Origin: Deinococcus humi
GTDB lineage: Bacteria > Deinococcota > Deinococci > Deinococcales > Deinococcaceae
Length of the DNA stretch: 64,000 bases
Assembly: GCF_014201875.1 (NCBI RefSeq)
Contig: NZ_JACHFL010000004.1
Coordinates: 310,001 to 374,000, forward strand
Direction of reading: 5' to 3'
Shown here: positions 55,910 to 63,707 of the stretch, piece after piece
How positions within the stretch are numbered: position 1 is the first letter of the stretch
Layout: the number at the start of each line of letters is the position of its first letter
Made by a program: the position numbers and the translations under genes
Notes under the pieces: model-generated
Database searches by the model: none
What the model was told of the DNA's origin: nothing
What the model saw: only the letters and a program-made list of their open reading frames with translations

Positions 55910-56330
55910 GCTGGCCGCGTGGTGGAACACCGTCTACAACGGCACCCTGATCCATGACCCCAACCTGAGTTACATCGTGGTCAGCGTTCTGCGCCTGCTG
56001 ATCGCCTGGGCTGCATGGCGCTTCCTGAGTGCGCTGGGACGCTATCTGCGCGTCGCGTTCCCTCGCCCCCACACGCCCCCCAATATCGTCCACTGGGTGC
56101 GCTGGTGGCTGTGGTTGCGCCTGCAAGAGTTCGGTTTGTTCAAGATCGGCGTGGCCATGTTGGCCGTGCTGCTGGCCCTCCAGATTCCCGCAGGTGTGGC
56201 AGGCACGTTGGCTGGGGCGAGTGCCTATCTGCTGCTGGCCTATCCCGCGATGCTGGCGATGCTCGTCGGTGGGGCGCAGTTGTTCAACCGTCTGACACAG
56301 CAGATTCAGCACCCGGAGGTGCAACCGTGA
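55893..56330 (+). CDS. Holin-like membrane protein 2
   Basis: 145 residues; perfect AAGGAGGT before the ATG. Membrane segments: IVVSVLRLLIAWAAWRFLSA, FKIGVAMLAVLLALQIPAGV and AGASAYLLLAYPAMLAMLVG. With the previous gene it could form a holin/antiholin pair. It overlaps the endolysin start by GTGA. Confidence 0.6.
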   Translation: MQTLSELAAWWNTVYNGTLIHDPNLSYIVVSVLRLLIAWAAWRFLSALGRYLRVAFPRPHTPPNIVHWVRWWLWLRLQEFGLFKIGVAMLAVLLALQIPAGVAGTLAGASAYLLLAYPAMLAMLVGGAQLFNRLTQQIQHPEVQP

Positions 56331-57073
56331 CCGCGTTTTCCCCTGTGCTCAACTCTCCGACGACGACCTACAGCGTTCAGCCTGGCTGTGGCTTCCTGGA
56401 CGACCGCTACTACTACTCCACACTTCGCCGCAAGGGCGTGCTGGTGGCCCGCAAGCAGGTGCATCCAGCGGTGGATTTCAACGCCATCACAGGCGGCGAT
56501 ACCGATCTCGGAGACGGCGTCCATGCGGCGGACGGTGGCACCGTGGTGGGCACTATGTGGGACCCCTACATCGGTGGGATCATCGAGATCGAACACCCTG
56601 ATGGCGACATTTCAGGCTACTGGCATTGCCGTGACATCCACGTTGTGAAGGGCCAGTACGTCAACGGCGGCGATCTGATCGGGCAGGTCGGCAAGGGCGC
56701 GAAGCTCGACATGGCGGCGCACCTGCATTTCTATGTGAAACGCTCAGGTGTGTCGTTGCCGATCAATTACTGGCCCAGCACGCACATCTCCGACAAGGCG
56801 GAGTGCGAGGCGTTCATTCGCGCCCACTACCACGAGCCACTGGCCTGGCTGAAGGCCCGTGGAGCCAAAACGACGCTGGCCGATCTGCAAGCCCAGAAAG
56901 GCGAGCCCACCAAGGTGTTGGTCGTGCATGGCGACGAGATCGTGGACGTGACCGGCAAGCTGGTGCCGATGCCTGAACGCGGCATGACCCTGGATGCCCG
57001 CACGGCCACCGTGCGGCTGTACGTCAACCAGACAGCTCCCAGCCGCATCCCCGCTTTACCACCCTCCCGGTAA
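56327..57073 (+). CDS. M23-family endolysin (LytM-like peptidase)
   Basis: 248 residues from GTG. Zinc ligands of M23 peptidases are visible: His46 and Asp50 (KQVHPAVDFN) and His134 in AAHLHFYV, with the beta-sheet segment DGVHAADGGTVVGT between. These enzymes cut peptide cross-links of peptidoglycan. No signal peptide is present, so export should depend on the holins. The C-terminal third may bind the wall. Confidence 0.85.
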   Translation: MTAFSPVLNSPTTTYSVQPGCGFLDDRYYYSTLRRKGVLVARKQVHPAVDFNAITGGDTDLGDGVHAADGGTVVGTMWDPYIGGIIEIEHPDGDISGYWHCRDIHVVKGQYVNGGDLIGQVGKGAKLDMAAHLHFYVKRSGVSLPINYWPSTHISDKAECEAFIRAHYHEPLAWLKARGAKTTLADLQAQKGEPTKVLVVHGDEIVDVTGKLVPMPERGMTLDARTATVRLYVNQTAPSRIPALPPSR

Positions 57074-57151
57074 GCCGCGTCCCAGAGGCGCAATCCAATC
57101 CGTCCAGGCCACCGTGAGGTGGCCGCCTTGCTGTACGCCCTGGAGGGCAAG

Positions 57152-57595
57152 ATGCAAAAATCCAAGTTTCTCGGACTGTTGACTGGCGCGCTGGCGCTGG
57201 GAAGTGCCACCGCCGCGCAGACCACTGCGCTGGATAACTGGACTGACAAGTGGCTGGAGAAGCTGACCGCCGAGGCAACGGAGCTGTTCACTGGCCCGTT
57301 CGCATACCAGGAACTGGGCATGCTGGCCGAGACGTGCGTGCAGGCGGCGCAGGAGCTGAAGGGCGTCATCAAGGGCATTCCGCGCGCGGTCCTGGCTCAG
57401 AAGGCCCTGGGCGCAGCTGCACGTGCGGCCCTGCCCGACAACTACGAGGGCTGGGCGCTGATGCTGATCGATGGCCCTGGCGCGGCGATCCTGATCGAGG
57501 CGGCCTTCCAGCGGCTGTTCGGCCCTGAAGCCCAGGAAGCCGCTGCTGCGCCCATTGTGGACGCGCCCGAAGTCGCAGAAGGCGGCATTCAGTGA
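57152..57595 (+). CDS. Secreted protein of the lysis region, 147 residues
   Basis: The ATG at 57152 has CTGGAGGG upstream. The N-terminus (MQKSKFLGLLTGALALGSAT AAQ) is a signal peptide. The rest is helical (LEKLTAEATELFTGPFAYQE; GVIKGIPRAVLAQKALGAAA). It might be a spanin-like protein. Not recognised. Confidence 0.55.
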   Translation: MQKSKFLGLLTGALALGSATAAQTTALDNWTDKWLEKLTAEATELFTGPFAYQELGMLAETCVQAAQELKGVIKGIPRAVLAQKALGAAARAALPDNYEGWALMLIDGPGAAILIEAAFQRLFGPEAQEAAAAPIVDAPEVAEGGIQ

Positions 57596-57960
57596 AGCGC
57601 TCGCTGGTGCTGGCGTCGCTGCTTTGCGGCCTGGTGGCCTGTGCTCCAGCGGCCACCGTGGCACCGCCTGATCGTGATGGTGCTGCACTGCGCCTGGCCA
57701 GCATTGAGGGCGGCGTAACGGCCTATTTCAACGCTGGCCTGAGCGACGTTTTCCCTCTGAAGTTCACCATCACGGGCAGCGATCTGCGGGTCAATGCGCC
57801 GCAGTACTGCAACGTCAGCAACGCGGCCATTCTGTGCACCGTGCCGAGGCTGCCAGCGGGCGGGAACTTCGTGCTCCCCATGCGTGGCAGCAACATCAGC
57901 GTGGTGGCCCTGTACAAGCGGGCCAGTGGGGCAGAGTTCAAGCTCACGGCTCAGCAGTAA
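57592..57960 (+). CDS. Phage lipoprotein, 122 residues
   Basis: GTG start overlapping the previous gene. Lipobox LVACAP with lipidated Cys near 17, then a beta domain with a disulfide-capable pair (QYCNVSNAAILCTVP). It may be an outer-membrane superinfection-exclusion lipoprotein or an o-spanin. It is the last gene of the late operon. Confidence 0.6.
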   Translation: MKRSLVLASLLCGLVACAPAATVAPPDRDGAALRLASIEGGVTAYFNAGLSDVFPLKFTITGSDLRVNAPQYCNVSNAAILCTVPRLPAGGNFVLPMRGSNISVVALYKRASGAEFKLTAQQ

Positions 57961-57988
57961 GTACCGAACATCTCAGGCGATACAACAG

Positions 57989-58013
57989 ATGCCCCCGCGA
58001 TTGGCGGGGGCAT
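57989..58013 (+). terminator. Late operon terminator
   Basis: ATGCCCCCGC (57989-57998) pairs perfectly with GCGGGGGCAT (58004-58013) around GATTG, 28 bases after the last late gene. No long T-tract follows. Confidence 0.8.
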
Positions 58014-58037
58014 TGAAGCCTCTCGAAATTCAGAAAT

Positions 58038-58433
58038 TCAGTTTGGACCGAGATCGCCGTCAGGACCATATTTTATGAACGCGGCCATGATTCCGGAAAT
58101 CGTCTCCCAAAGGTCGTTGACCTCCTCGCGGTGCAAGCCGAAATGCTCCTGGTGACGCCGCCACTTTTCGGCTATGGGATCGTTTACCGTGATGTGGGCA
58201 ACGCGGCTTAGAACTTCCACCTTAACTATCTCGTGATTCTGGATGTAGCCAGTGCCTTCCCCTGTTCCACCCTGCCAGAAGCGTGCCACCATCTTGCGCG
58301 TTGTATCGATCTGAAGCCGCATGCTTGAGCCTGGCTCTGGGTTTGTCGCCTCAAATAGATCGCAGATAGCTTCCAAGGTGACAAGATGTGCTTCAGTCAG
58401 CACCAGATCTGGGATCACGCGGGGTTCAGACAT
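58038..58433 (-). CDS. Uncharacterised right-end protein on the opposite strand (moron)
   Basis: 131 residues, read against all late genes and with lower GC than they have. No motif is recognised; the sequence is mixed helical (VLTEAHLVTLEAICDLFEAT, EKWRRHQEHFGLHREEVNDL). An independent gene at the right tip is typical of lysogenically expressed accessory genes, often anti-phage or exclusion functions. Its promoter would overlap the transposase-binding array. Confidence 0.55.
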   Translation of the reverse strand: MSEPRVIPDLVLTEAHLVTLEAICDLFEATNPEPGSSMRLQIDTTRKMVARFWQGGTGEGTGYIQNHEIVKVEVLSRVAHITVNDPIAEKWRRHQEHFGLHREEVNDLWETISGIMAAFIKYGPDGDLGPN

Positions 58434-58460
58434 AGGGGAAAATATAACCTGAATTATGCT

Positions 58461-58603
58461 GACACCTTATTTGACTCTGGAGAGCACCTTGATGCACTCA
58501 CTCTCACCTTTGGAACAAATTAAATGTCCGTGGGACAAATTGAGTGTCAACGCTGTGGACATTTAATTTGACTCAACAGTGACGTTTAATTTGACCCGCG
58601 ACA
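58461..58603 (-). repeat. Right-end transposase-binding array
   Basis: Five copies of one motif family occur. Inward-facing copies are at 58579-58597 (GTGACGTTTAATTTGACCC) and 58557-58574 (GGACATTTAATTTGACTC), with a diverged one at 58461-58477 (GACACCTTATTTGACTC). Opposite-facing copies are at 58532-58551 and 58512-58529 (GGAACAAATTAAATGTCC). The motif (AAATTAAATGTC core next to TGT...ACA tips) resembles the TnsB/TniA-binding repeats of Tn7-like transposons. The right end has a far denser array than the left. Confidence 0.75.
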
Positions 58604-58649
58604 CGATGCCTCTGGCCCTCTCCCGAAGTATCCGGAATCTGTGTGATGG
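58604..58649. repeat. 46-bp direct repeat, right copy, flanking the prophage
   Basis: Identical over 46 bases to 22175-22220 and starting exactly after the last base of the prophage (CGACA). Host DNA continues on its right (CCGTCTCTGC). Confidence 0.95.
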
Positions 58650-59157
58650 CCGTCTCTGCCCTGGGGCAAGGGGTGGTCAGAGTGTGATTGCTGTGGGCGC
58701 ATGCGCTGCCTCAGCGGTTCCAGAGGACACGGTGAGTCTGTCTGCACGGCTAGCGTTGCCCGAACGGCCCGCGCTGAGGGCGCCTCTTAAGCGCACCCTA
58801 CAAGCTCGTCAACACTGCCCTACATGTCGGACTGCTCCGTCGTAGAGGATCAATCCCCAGAGCCATGAATTGGGTCGAGATGCGGCGACTGACGCACGTG
58901 GCGCCCGATTTACTATTTGTGCCGTGAGAATGCATCCAGGTCGAGAAGTAAAGGTGATCCAACCCATCGGCACTTGGATTGTGGTTCTATAGCCCACCGA
59001 GTCTGCAGCCGGACTGGCCCCGGAAAGAGGGGAGGCTGCAACCTTCTGCCGCTTCCGGGTTAATGTGAATGCGCAAGCGCTCCTGCCTTGCTCATCCCCT
59101 GGTGTTCAAGGTGCCACTTGATGCCACCCGTTCAGCAGACCTTTAAGGAACAGCGTG
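58650..59157. other. Host intergenic region without recognised features
   Basis: About 500 bases between the prophage and the PAS kinase. No convincing gene, RNA or repeat is seen beyond the 46-bp copy at its left edge. AAGGA near 59145 belongs to the kinase gene. Confidence 0.5.
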
Positions 59158-60369
59158 ATGCACGATCATCTAGAAGAAGAATCCATTCCCCTGCCTGTCG
59201 AGTTTCAGGAACGAATGCAAGCTCTGGAATCCCAGGTTCGAGACCTTCAGCTCAGCAAACAGCGCAGCGTCACTCTGTTCCATGAGGCCCCAACACCAGC
59301 CCTTCTCTTGAACGCGGCAGGACGAGTTGAGGACGCCAACGCTGCTGCCTGTGGCCTATTTGGCCGCACGCCTGAAGTGCTGCTGGGCAAACGGCTGGAT
59401 CAATTCCTGTCCCCCACCTCGCACGGCGCGCTGGATGTCCTCCTGAAACAGGTGTCCAGGACGTCCCTGAAGCAACGCGGCGAGGTCCAGCTGCTTCACA
59501 GCGATGGTGCCCTCTCAGACCTGCTGCTCGATGTGGTCTCCTCCCAGCAAGACGGCAAGTTCCTGTATTTCCATATGGGACTGACGGATGTCACCTCTTA
59601 CAAACAGGCACATCAGACCCTACTGGACGGGCATGCCACCCTGGCACAACAGATCGAAGGTCAGGCATCCATCGTCCGCGCCCTGAATCAGGAATTGGAA
59701 CAGACCAGTAGCACATTCATCCAGCAGCTTCACCTTCCCGTCGCGCGGGCCATGAACCTTCTGGGTCAGCTTCGACACGTGCTGGGCGAACCAGCCGACG
59801 AGATCAGCCACCCTCTTCTCAAGACCGAACAGGCCGTACAGCAGGTCACCGCCCTGATGGCCTCCATGGACCGGTATATGCAGATGCGCAGCATGCGGGT
59901 TCATCTGCGCCCGATCGATCTGAACCGGGTGCTGCGCGAGGTGGTCAAGAACGCTCAGCCGGTCATGGTGGACCGGAATGTCCAGCTCTCCCAGGACACA
60001 CTGCCCACGGTCCAGGGAGACAGTCAGGCGCTTTACGTGATTCTGGACGAATATGTGGCGAACGCGCTGAAGTTCACCAAGGAGCGGGAGCTCGCCCGTA
60101 TCCGTGTGCTGGTCCGGGAAATGGCCTCCGAGTACCACATTGGCGTTGAGGACAACGGAACAGGGTTCAACATGCGACAAAAAGACAAGCTCTTCCGGTT
60201 GTTCGGACGGCTGCACTCTTCCAAAGAATACGAAGGTACAGGCGTCGGTCTGGTCACAGTGCGCCGCTCCTGCGAGCGGTTCGGTGGCCGCGTGTGGGCA
60301 GAAGGCAAGACGGGGCAAGGGGCGACGTTCTGGTTCGCCTGGCCCAAAACGGTCGTTCTGGCCGGATAA
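59158..60369 (+). CDS. PAS-domain histidine-kinase-like protein without the phosphoacceptor histidine
   Basis: 403 residues. The ATG at 59158 is preferred over the adjoining GTG because of its spacing to AAGGA. A PAS domain lies at about 35-145 (FHEAPTPALLLNAAGRVEDA), followed by a helical linker. Where canonical kinases of this type have FSHDLRTPV, it reads FIQQLHLPVARAM, with Gln189 at the histidine position. The ATPase domain is complete: N box (DEYVANALKF), G1 (EDNGTGF), F box (FRLFGRLH) and G2 (EGTGVGL). It therefore binds ATP but probably cannot autophosphorylate in the usual way. No regulator gene is adjacent. Confidence 0.8.
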   Translation: MHDHLEEESIPLPVEFQERMQALESQVRDLQLSKQRSVTLFHEAPTPALLLNAAGRVEDANAAACGLFGRTPEVLLGKRLDQFLSPTSHGALDVLLKQVSRTSLKQRGEVQLLHSDGALSDLLLDVVSSQQDGKFLYFHMGLTDVTSYKQAHQTLLDGHATLAQQIEGQASIVRALNQELEQTSSTFIQQLHLPVARAMNLLGQLRHVLGEPADEISHPLLKTEQAVQQVTALMASMDRYMQMRSMRVHLRPIDLNRVLREVVKNAQPVMVDRNVQLSQDTLPTVQGDSQALYVILDEYVANALKFTKERELARIRVLVREMASEYHIGVEDNGTGFNMRQKDKLFRLFGRLHSSKEYEGTGVGLVTVRRSCERFGGRVWAEGKTGQGATFWFAWPKTVVLAG

Positions 60370-60881
60370 GCCTCACGCTTGATTTCCCACAATGGAAGGT
60401 GGTGAACCCGCTCCGACTTCTCAGAGACATGACCTCGCATTGGAGGACCCTGCGCGGCGGGAACGGACGTGTTAGAAGGGAAGTCTTTGCGCGTCGCTGG
60501 CGCGAGCGGCGGACGGTGAGCTGCCTCAGCGACGAGACTACGTTCACGCTGCCCTAGGCCTGAAGCGGGCGAGGGGCGTCCTTAAACCGGCTCCTTCTGG
60601 TAGCGCGTCGGTGAAGGCGACTCCGCCGGATAGTTCAACGTAAGCCACGCTCGTTAAACGCTCTATGAAGCTGAGCAGAAGTCGTAGTTAGGAGCGAGAC
60701 AGCGCCCGAAAACTAGTGACGCGCCTTCCTCTGAACCAAGGCTCCTTCATGAAACTGAAGGAGAGCCAGAGAGCAAGCTTAAGGTCGGCAGGTCGAACTG
60801 GAAAACGGCGTGCTGGACCGTGCTCTAGCGTGCGTGTCGCCACTTAGATCTGGTGGCTGCCCCATCCAAGGAGACAACAGC
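60370..60881. other. Host intergenic region, unassigned
   Basis: About 510 bases with no convincing coding frame. The part near 60560-60720 is rich in short dyads and might be a decayed mobile-element end or an RNA, but nothing specific can be supported. AAGGAG at 60868-60873 is the cphA ribosome site. Confidence 0.4.
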
Positions 60882-63707
60882 ATGACGGGTCACCAGTCCA
60901 CTCGTGGCGGGTCCTCTGCCTCGCAAGGCACCTTCTCTCAGCTTCGCGTTCTGGAAAAGCAGATTTACCGCGGCCCGAATGTCTATGGCTACGAACCCAT
61001 GATCCGTTTTCAGCTTGATCTGGGAGCACTCGAAGAGTACCCCTCAAACAAGCTTCCAGGGTTCACCGCCCGCCTGCTGGAACTTCTTCCCTCGCTGCAG
61101 TCCCATGGCTGCTGCTACCGCGAGCCGGGCGGGTTCGTCCGCCGCCTGATCGACGGCACATGGCTGGGACATGTCAGCGAACATGTTGCCTTGGAGCTTC
61201 AGTCGCTCGCCGGCAGCCGCGTGACCTACGGCAAGACCCGTTCAGTCAGGGGGCAGCCCGGTGTGTACAACGTCCTGTACAGCTACCGCGACGAGCGCGT
61301 GGGACTGATCGCGGGCGGGGTGGCCCTACGCCTCGTCAACAGCCTGCTCCCGCAGGAGTTGCAGGGAGTAGAGGGCCTGGCGCAGCTCCTTCCCGAAGGA
61401 AGCAGTCGCATTGACCCCGCCGCCCCCTTCGATTTCGCCGTCGAGCTGGACGAACTGCGTCGCCTGACGAAGCGTTACACACTGGGGCCAACCACCCAGT
61501 CCCTGGTGGCCGAGGCTGAGCGCCGGGGCATTCCCTCGCGGCGACTGGATGACCAGAGCCTGGTTCAGCTCGGTTACGGCAAGTACCAGCAGCAGATTCG
61601 CGCCAGCATCACCAGCAAAACGCCTCATATTGCCACCATGACGGCGAGCGATAAGGCCCTCACCAAGCAGTTGCTGGACCGGGCGGGCCTGCCGGTGCCG
61701 CAGGGTGAAGTCGTGCAGAGCGCCGCAGAAGCCGTACGCGCGGCCCGGCGGCTGCGTTCCCCGGTGGTGACCAAACCGCTAGACGGCAACCATGGACGCG
61801 GCGTGTCTCTGAACCTCGTGACCGATGAACAAGTGAGCCAGGGCTTCGAGGAGGCTCGGCAGCACAGCCGGACGGTGGTGGTCGAACAGTACTACCCGGG
61901 CAATGACCACCGCGTCCTGGTCGTGAATGGTGAGCTGGTCGCGGTGGCCGAACGTGTGCCCGCCCACGTGGTGGGGGACGGAACGCGCACCGTCAAGGCG
62001 CTGGTCGAGGAGATCAACCAGGACCCCCGGCGCGGCAATGGCCACGAGAATGTGATGACCCGCATCGTGATCACTGACCACGTTCTGGAGATCCTTGCGC
62101 GCTCGGGTCACACGCCCGACAGCGTCCCTGCCAGCGGCGAGGTGGTGTTCCTGCGCGACACGGCGAACATTTCCACCGGCGGCACGGCCATCGACCGCAC
62201 GGACGTGATTCATCCCGAGAACGCGACCGTCGCCCGCCGGGCCGCTCAGGTGATCGGTCTGGACGTGGCGGGCATCGACCTGATCAGCCCCGACATCTCC
62301 CAGTCGGTTCACCAGACCGGCGGCGGCATCGTGGAAGTCAACGCAGCTCCGGGCTTCCGGATGCACCTGCAGCCTTCCGAGGGTCAACCGCGCAACGTGG
62401 CTGCACCCGTCCTCAGCATGCTGTTTCCCAGAGGCACGCCCTGCCGCATGCCGATCATCTCGATCACCGGGACGAACGGCAAGACCACCACCTCGCGCAT
62501 GGTGGCCCATATCCTGCGGCACGCCGGGAAGTTGGTGGGATTGACCACCTCCAACGGCATCTACATCAACGGAGAACAGATTCTGAGCGGGGACACCACG
62601 GGCCCGAAGAGCGCGAAGGTGGTGTTGAGTGACCCCAACGTTGAAGTGGCCGTCCTGGAAACGGCGCGCGGCGGCATCCTGCGCGAGGGCCTGGGCTTCG
62701 AGCGCTGTGACGTGGGGGTGGTGCTGAACATCCAGCCAGACCACCTGGGCCTGAAAGGCATCGAGACGATGGAAGACCTGGCCTGGGTCAAGTCGCTGAT
62801 CGTGGAAGTGGTCACCGAAAACGGCACCAGTGTCCTGAATGCCGACGATCCCCTCACGCTGAAAATGCGGAAAAAGGCCAGGGGAAAACTGACCCTGTTC
62901 TCGATGCGCGGCGGGGGTGAGTGCTCACCTGAGTTGCAGCAGCACATCGATCAGGGGGGCACAGCGGTGGTGCGCGAGCCGACCGCGCTGGGGGACGAAC
63001 TGGTGCTGTATCAGGACGGCCAGCGCCAGCCCATCATGCGTGCCCGCGACATCCCTGCCACCATGGGCAGCTTCGCGCAGGTGAATGTGCAAAATGCCCT
63101 GGCAGCCATCGCTGTCGCCGTCGCGCAGGGCCTGGACCATTCGGTGATTCGCGCGGCACTGGGCAGCTTCAGCACCTCCTTCGAGCAGACCCCTGGCCGT
63201 CTGAATCTGTATGACGGCCATCCTTTCCGGGCCCTGCTCGATTACGCCCACAATCCGTCGGGGCTGGCGCACCTGAGGGATCTCGTGGCTCACCTGCGCC
63301 CGCCCCGTGGCCGCGTGATCGGCGTGATGGGTGTGGCCGGAGACCGCCGCGACGAGGACATCCGCCAGATGGGCGGAATCGCGGCCGAGATGTACGACGA
63401 ACTCGTGGCCCGTGAGGATGAGCTGCGCCGGGGACGCCCTGTCGGGGAAGGCGCGCGCCTGCTGACTGAGGGAGCGCTGGCGGGGGGCCTCGCGCCCGAG
63501 CGCATCACGACCATTCTTACGGAGCGGGAAGCTGTAGAACACGGGCTGCGGATGGCCCAGCCGGGCGACCTCGTGATCTTCCTGGCCACCGAAGTCGAGG
63601 GTACCTGGCAGCAGATTCGCGATTTCGACAGTTCCAGCTTGCTTTCCAGCCTGCCGGCTGAAGACCCCGATCCGCAGTCGGATCAGCAAGGGGCCTACCA
63701 TGACTGA
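60882..63707 (+). CDS. cphA: Cyanophycin synthetase
   Basis: 941 residues from the ATG with AAGGAG upstream. It polymerises aspartate and arginine into cyanophycin, a nitrogen-storage polymer, using ATP. Three parts are seen: the N-terminal domain (FQLDLGALEEYPSNKLPGFT; LQSLAGSRVTYGKTR), an ATP-grasp domain (about 215-470; VVTKPLDGNHGRGVSLNLV, DIISP-like IDLISPDIS) and a Mur-ligase-like domain whose P-loop GTNGKTT is at 530-536, so both active sites look intact (CphA1-type). The following gene overlaps by 8 bases and encodes an isoaspartyl peptidase, the enzyme that splits beta-Asp-Arg from cyanophycin breakdown. The two together form a nitrogen store and recovery unit. Confidence 0.93.
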   Translation: MTGHQSTRGGSSASQGTFSQLRVLEKQIYRGPNVYGYEPMIRFQLDLGALEEYPSNKLPGFTARLLELLPSLQSHGCCYREPGGFVRRLIDGTWLGHVSEHVALELQSLAGSRVTYGKTRSVRGQPGVYNVLYSYRDERVGLIAGGVALRLVNSLLPQELQGVEGLAQLLPEGSSRIDPAAPFDFAVELDELRRLTKRYTLGPTTQSLVAEAERRGIPSRRLDDQSLVQLGYGKYQQQIRASITSKTPHIATMTASDKALTKQLLDRAGLPVPQGEVVQSAAEAVRAARRLRSPVVTKPLDGNHGRGVSLNLVTDEQVSQGFEEARQHSRTVVVEQYYPGNDHRVLVVNGELVAVAERVPAHVVGDGTRTVKALVEEINQDPRRGNGHENVMTRIVITDHVLEILARSGHTPDSVPASGEVVFLRDTANISTGGTAIDRTDVIHPENATVARRAAQVIGLDVAGIDLISPDISQSVHQTGGGIVEVNAAPGFRMHLQPSEGQPRNVAAPVLSMLFPRGTPCRMPIISITGTNGKTTTSRMVAHILRHAGKLVGLTTSNGIYINGEQILSGDTTGPKSAKVVLSDPNVEVAVLETARGGILREGLGFERCDVGVVLNIQPDHLGLKGIETMEDLAWVKSLIVEVVTENGTSVLNADDPLTLKMRKKARGKLTLFSMRGGGECSPELQQHIDQGGTAVVREPTALGDELVLYQDGQRQPIMRARDIPATMGSFAQVNVQNALAAIAVAVAQGLDHSVIRAALGSFSTSFEQTPGRLNLYDGHPFRALLDYAHNPSGLAHLRDLVAHLRPPRGRVIGVMGVAGDRRDEDIRQMGGIAAEMYDELVAREDELRRGRPVGEGARLLTEGALAGGLAPERITTILTEREAVEHGLRMAQPGDLVIFLATEVEGTWQQIRDFDSSSLLSSLPAEDPDPQSDQQGAYHD

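Larger units (their letters stand above)
22221..58603. mobile_element. Mu-like transposable siphovirus prophage, complete
   Basis: The element is 36,383 bp. It begins TGTTG and ends CGACA, the TGT...ACA tips of Mu/Tn7/TniA-class transposons. When the two tips are aligned inward, 14 of 25 positions agree, including a shared core TC-N-AATTAA at the same distance (positions 10-18). Inside, in Mu order, are a leftward repressor, a Ner-like gene, a DD(35)E transposase, an AAA+ ATPase, small early genes, terminase, portal, head, tail and lysis genes. A very long tape measure, a frameshifted tail chaperone pair and no sheath gene point to a non-contractile tail, as in the D3112/B3 type of transposable siphophages. 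All structural genes look intact, so it may be inducible. Confidence 0.9.

Noticed and set aside
22216..58608. Ordinary 5-bp target duplication at the prophage tips
   Set aside because: The five bases outside the left tip (GATGG) and right tip (CGATG) differ; only the 46-bp repeat matches.
58700..60540. Short shared segment (GCTGCCTCAGCG) in both right-arm intergenic regions
   Set aside because: Only about a dozen bases match, without consistent flanks, so chance is a sufficient explanation.
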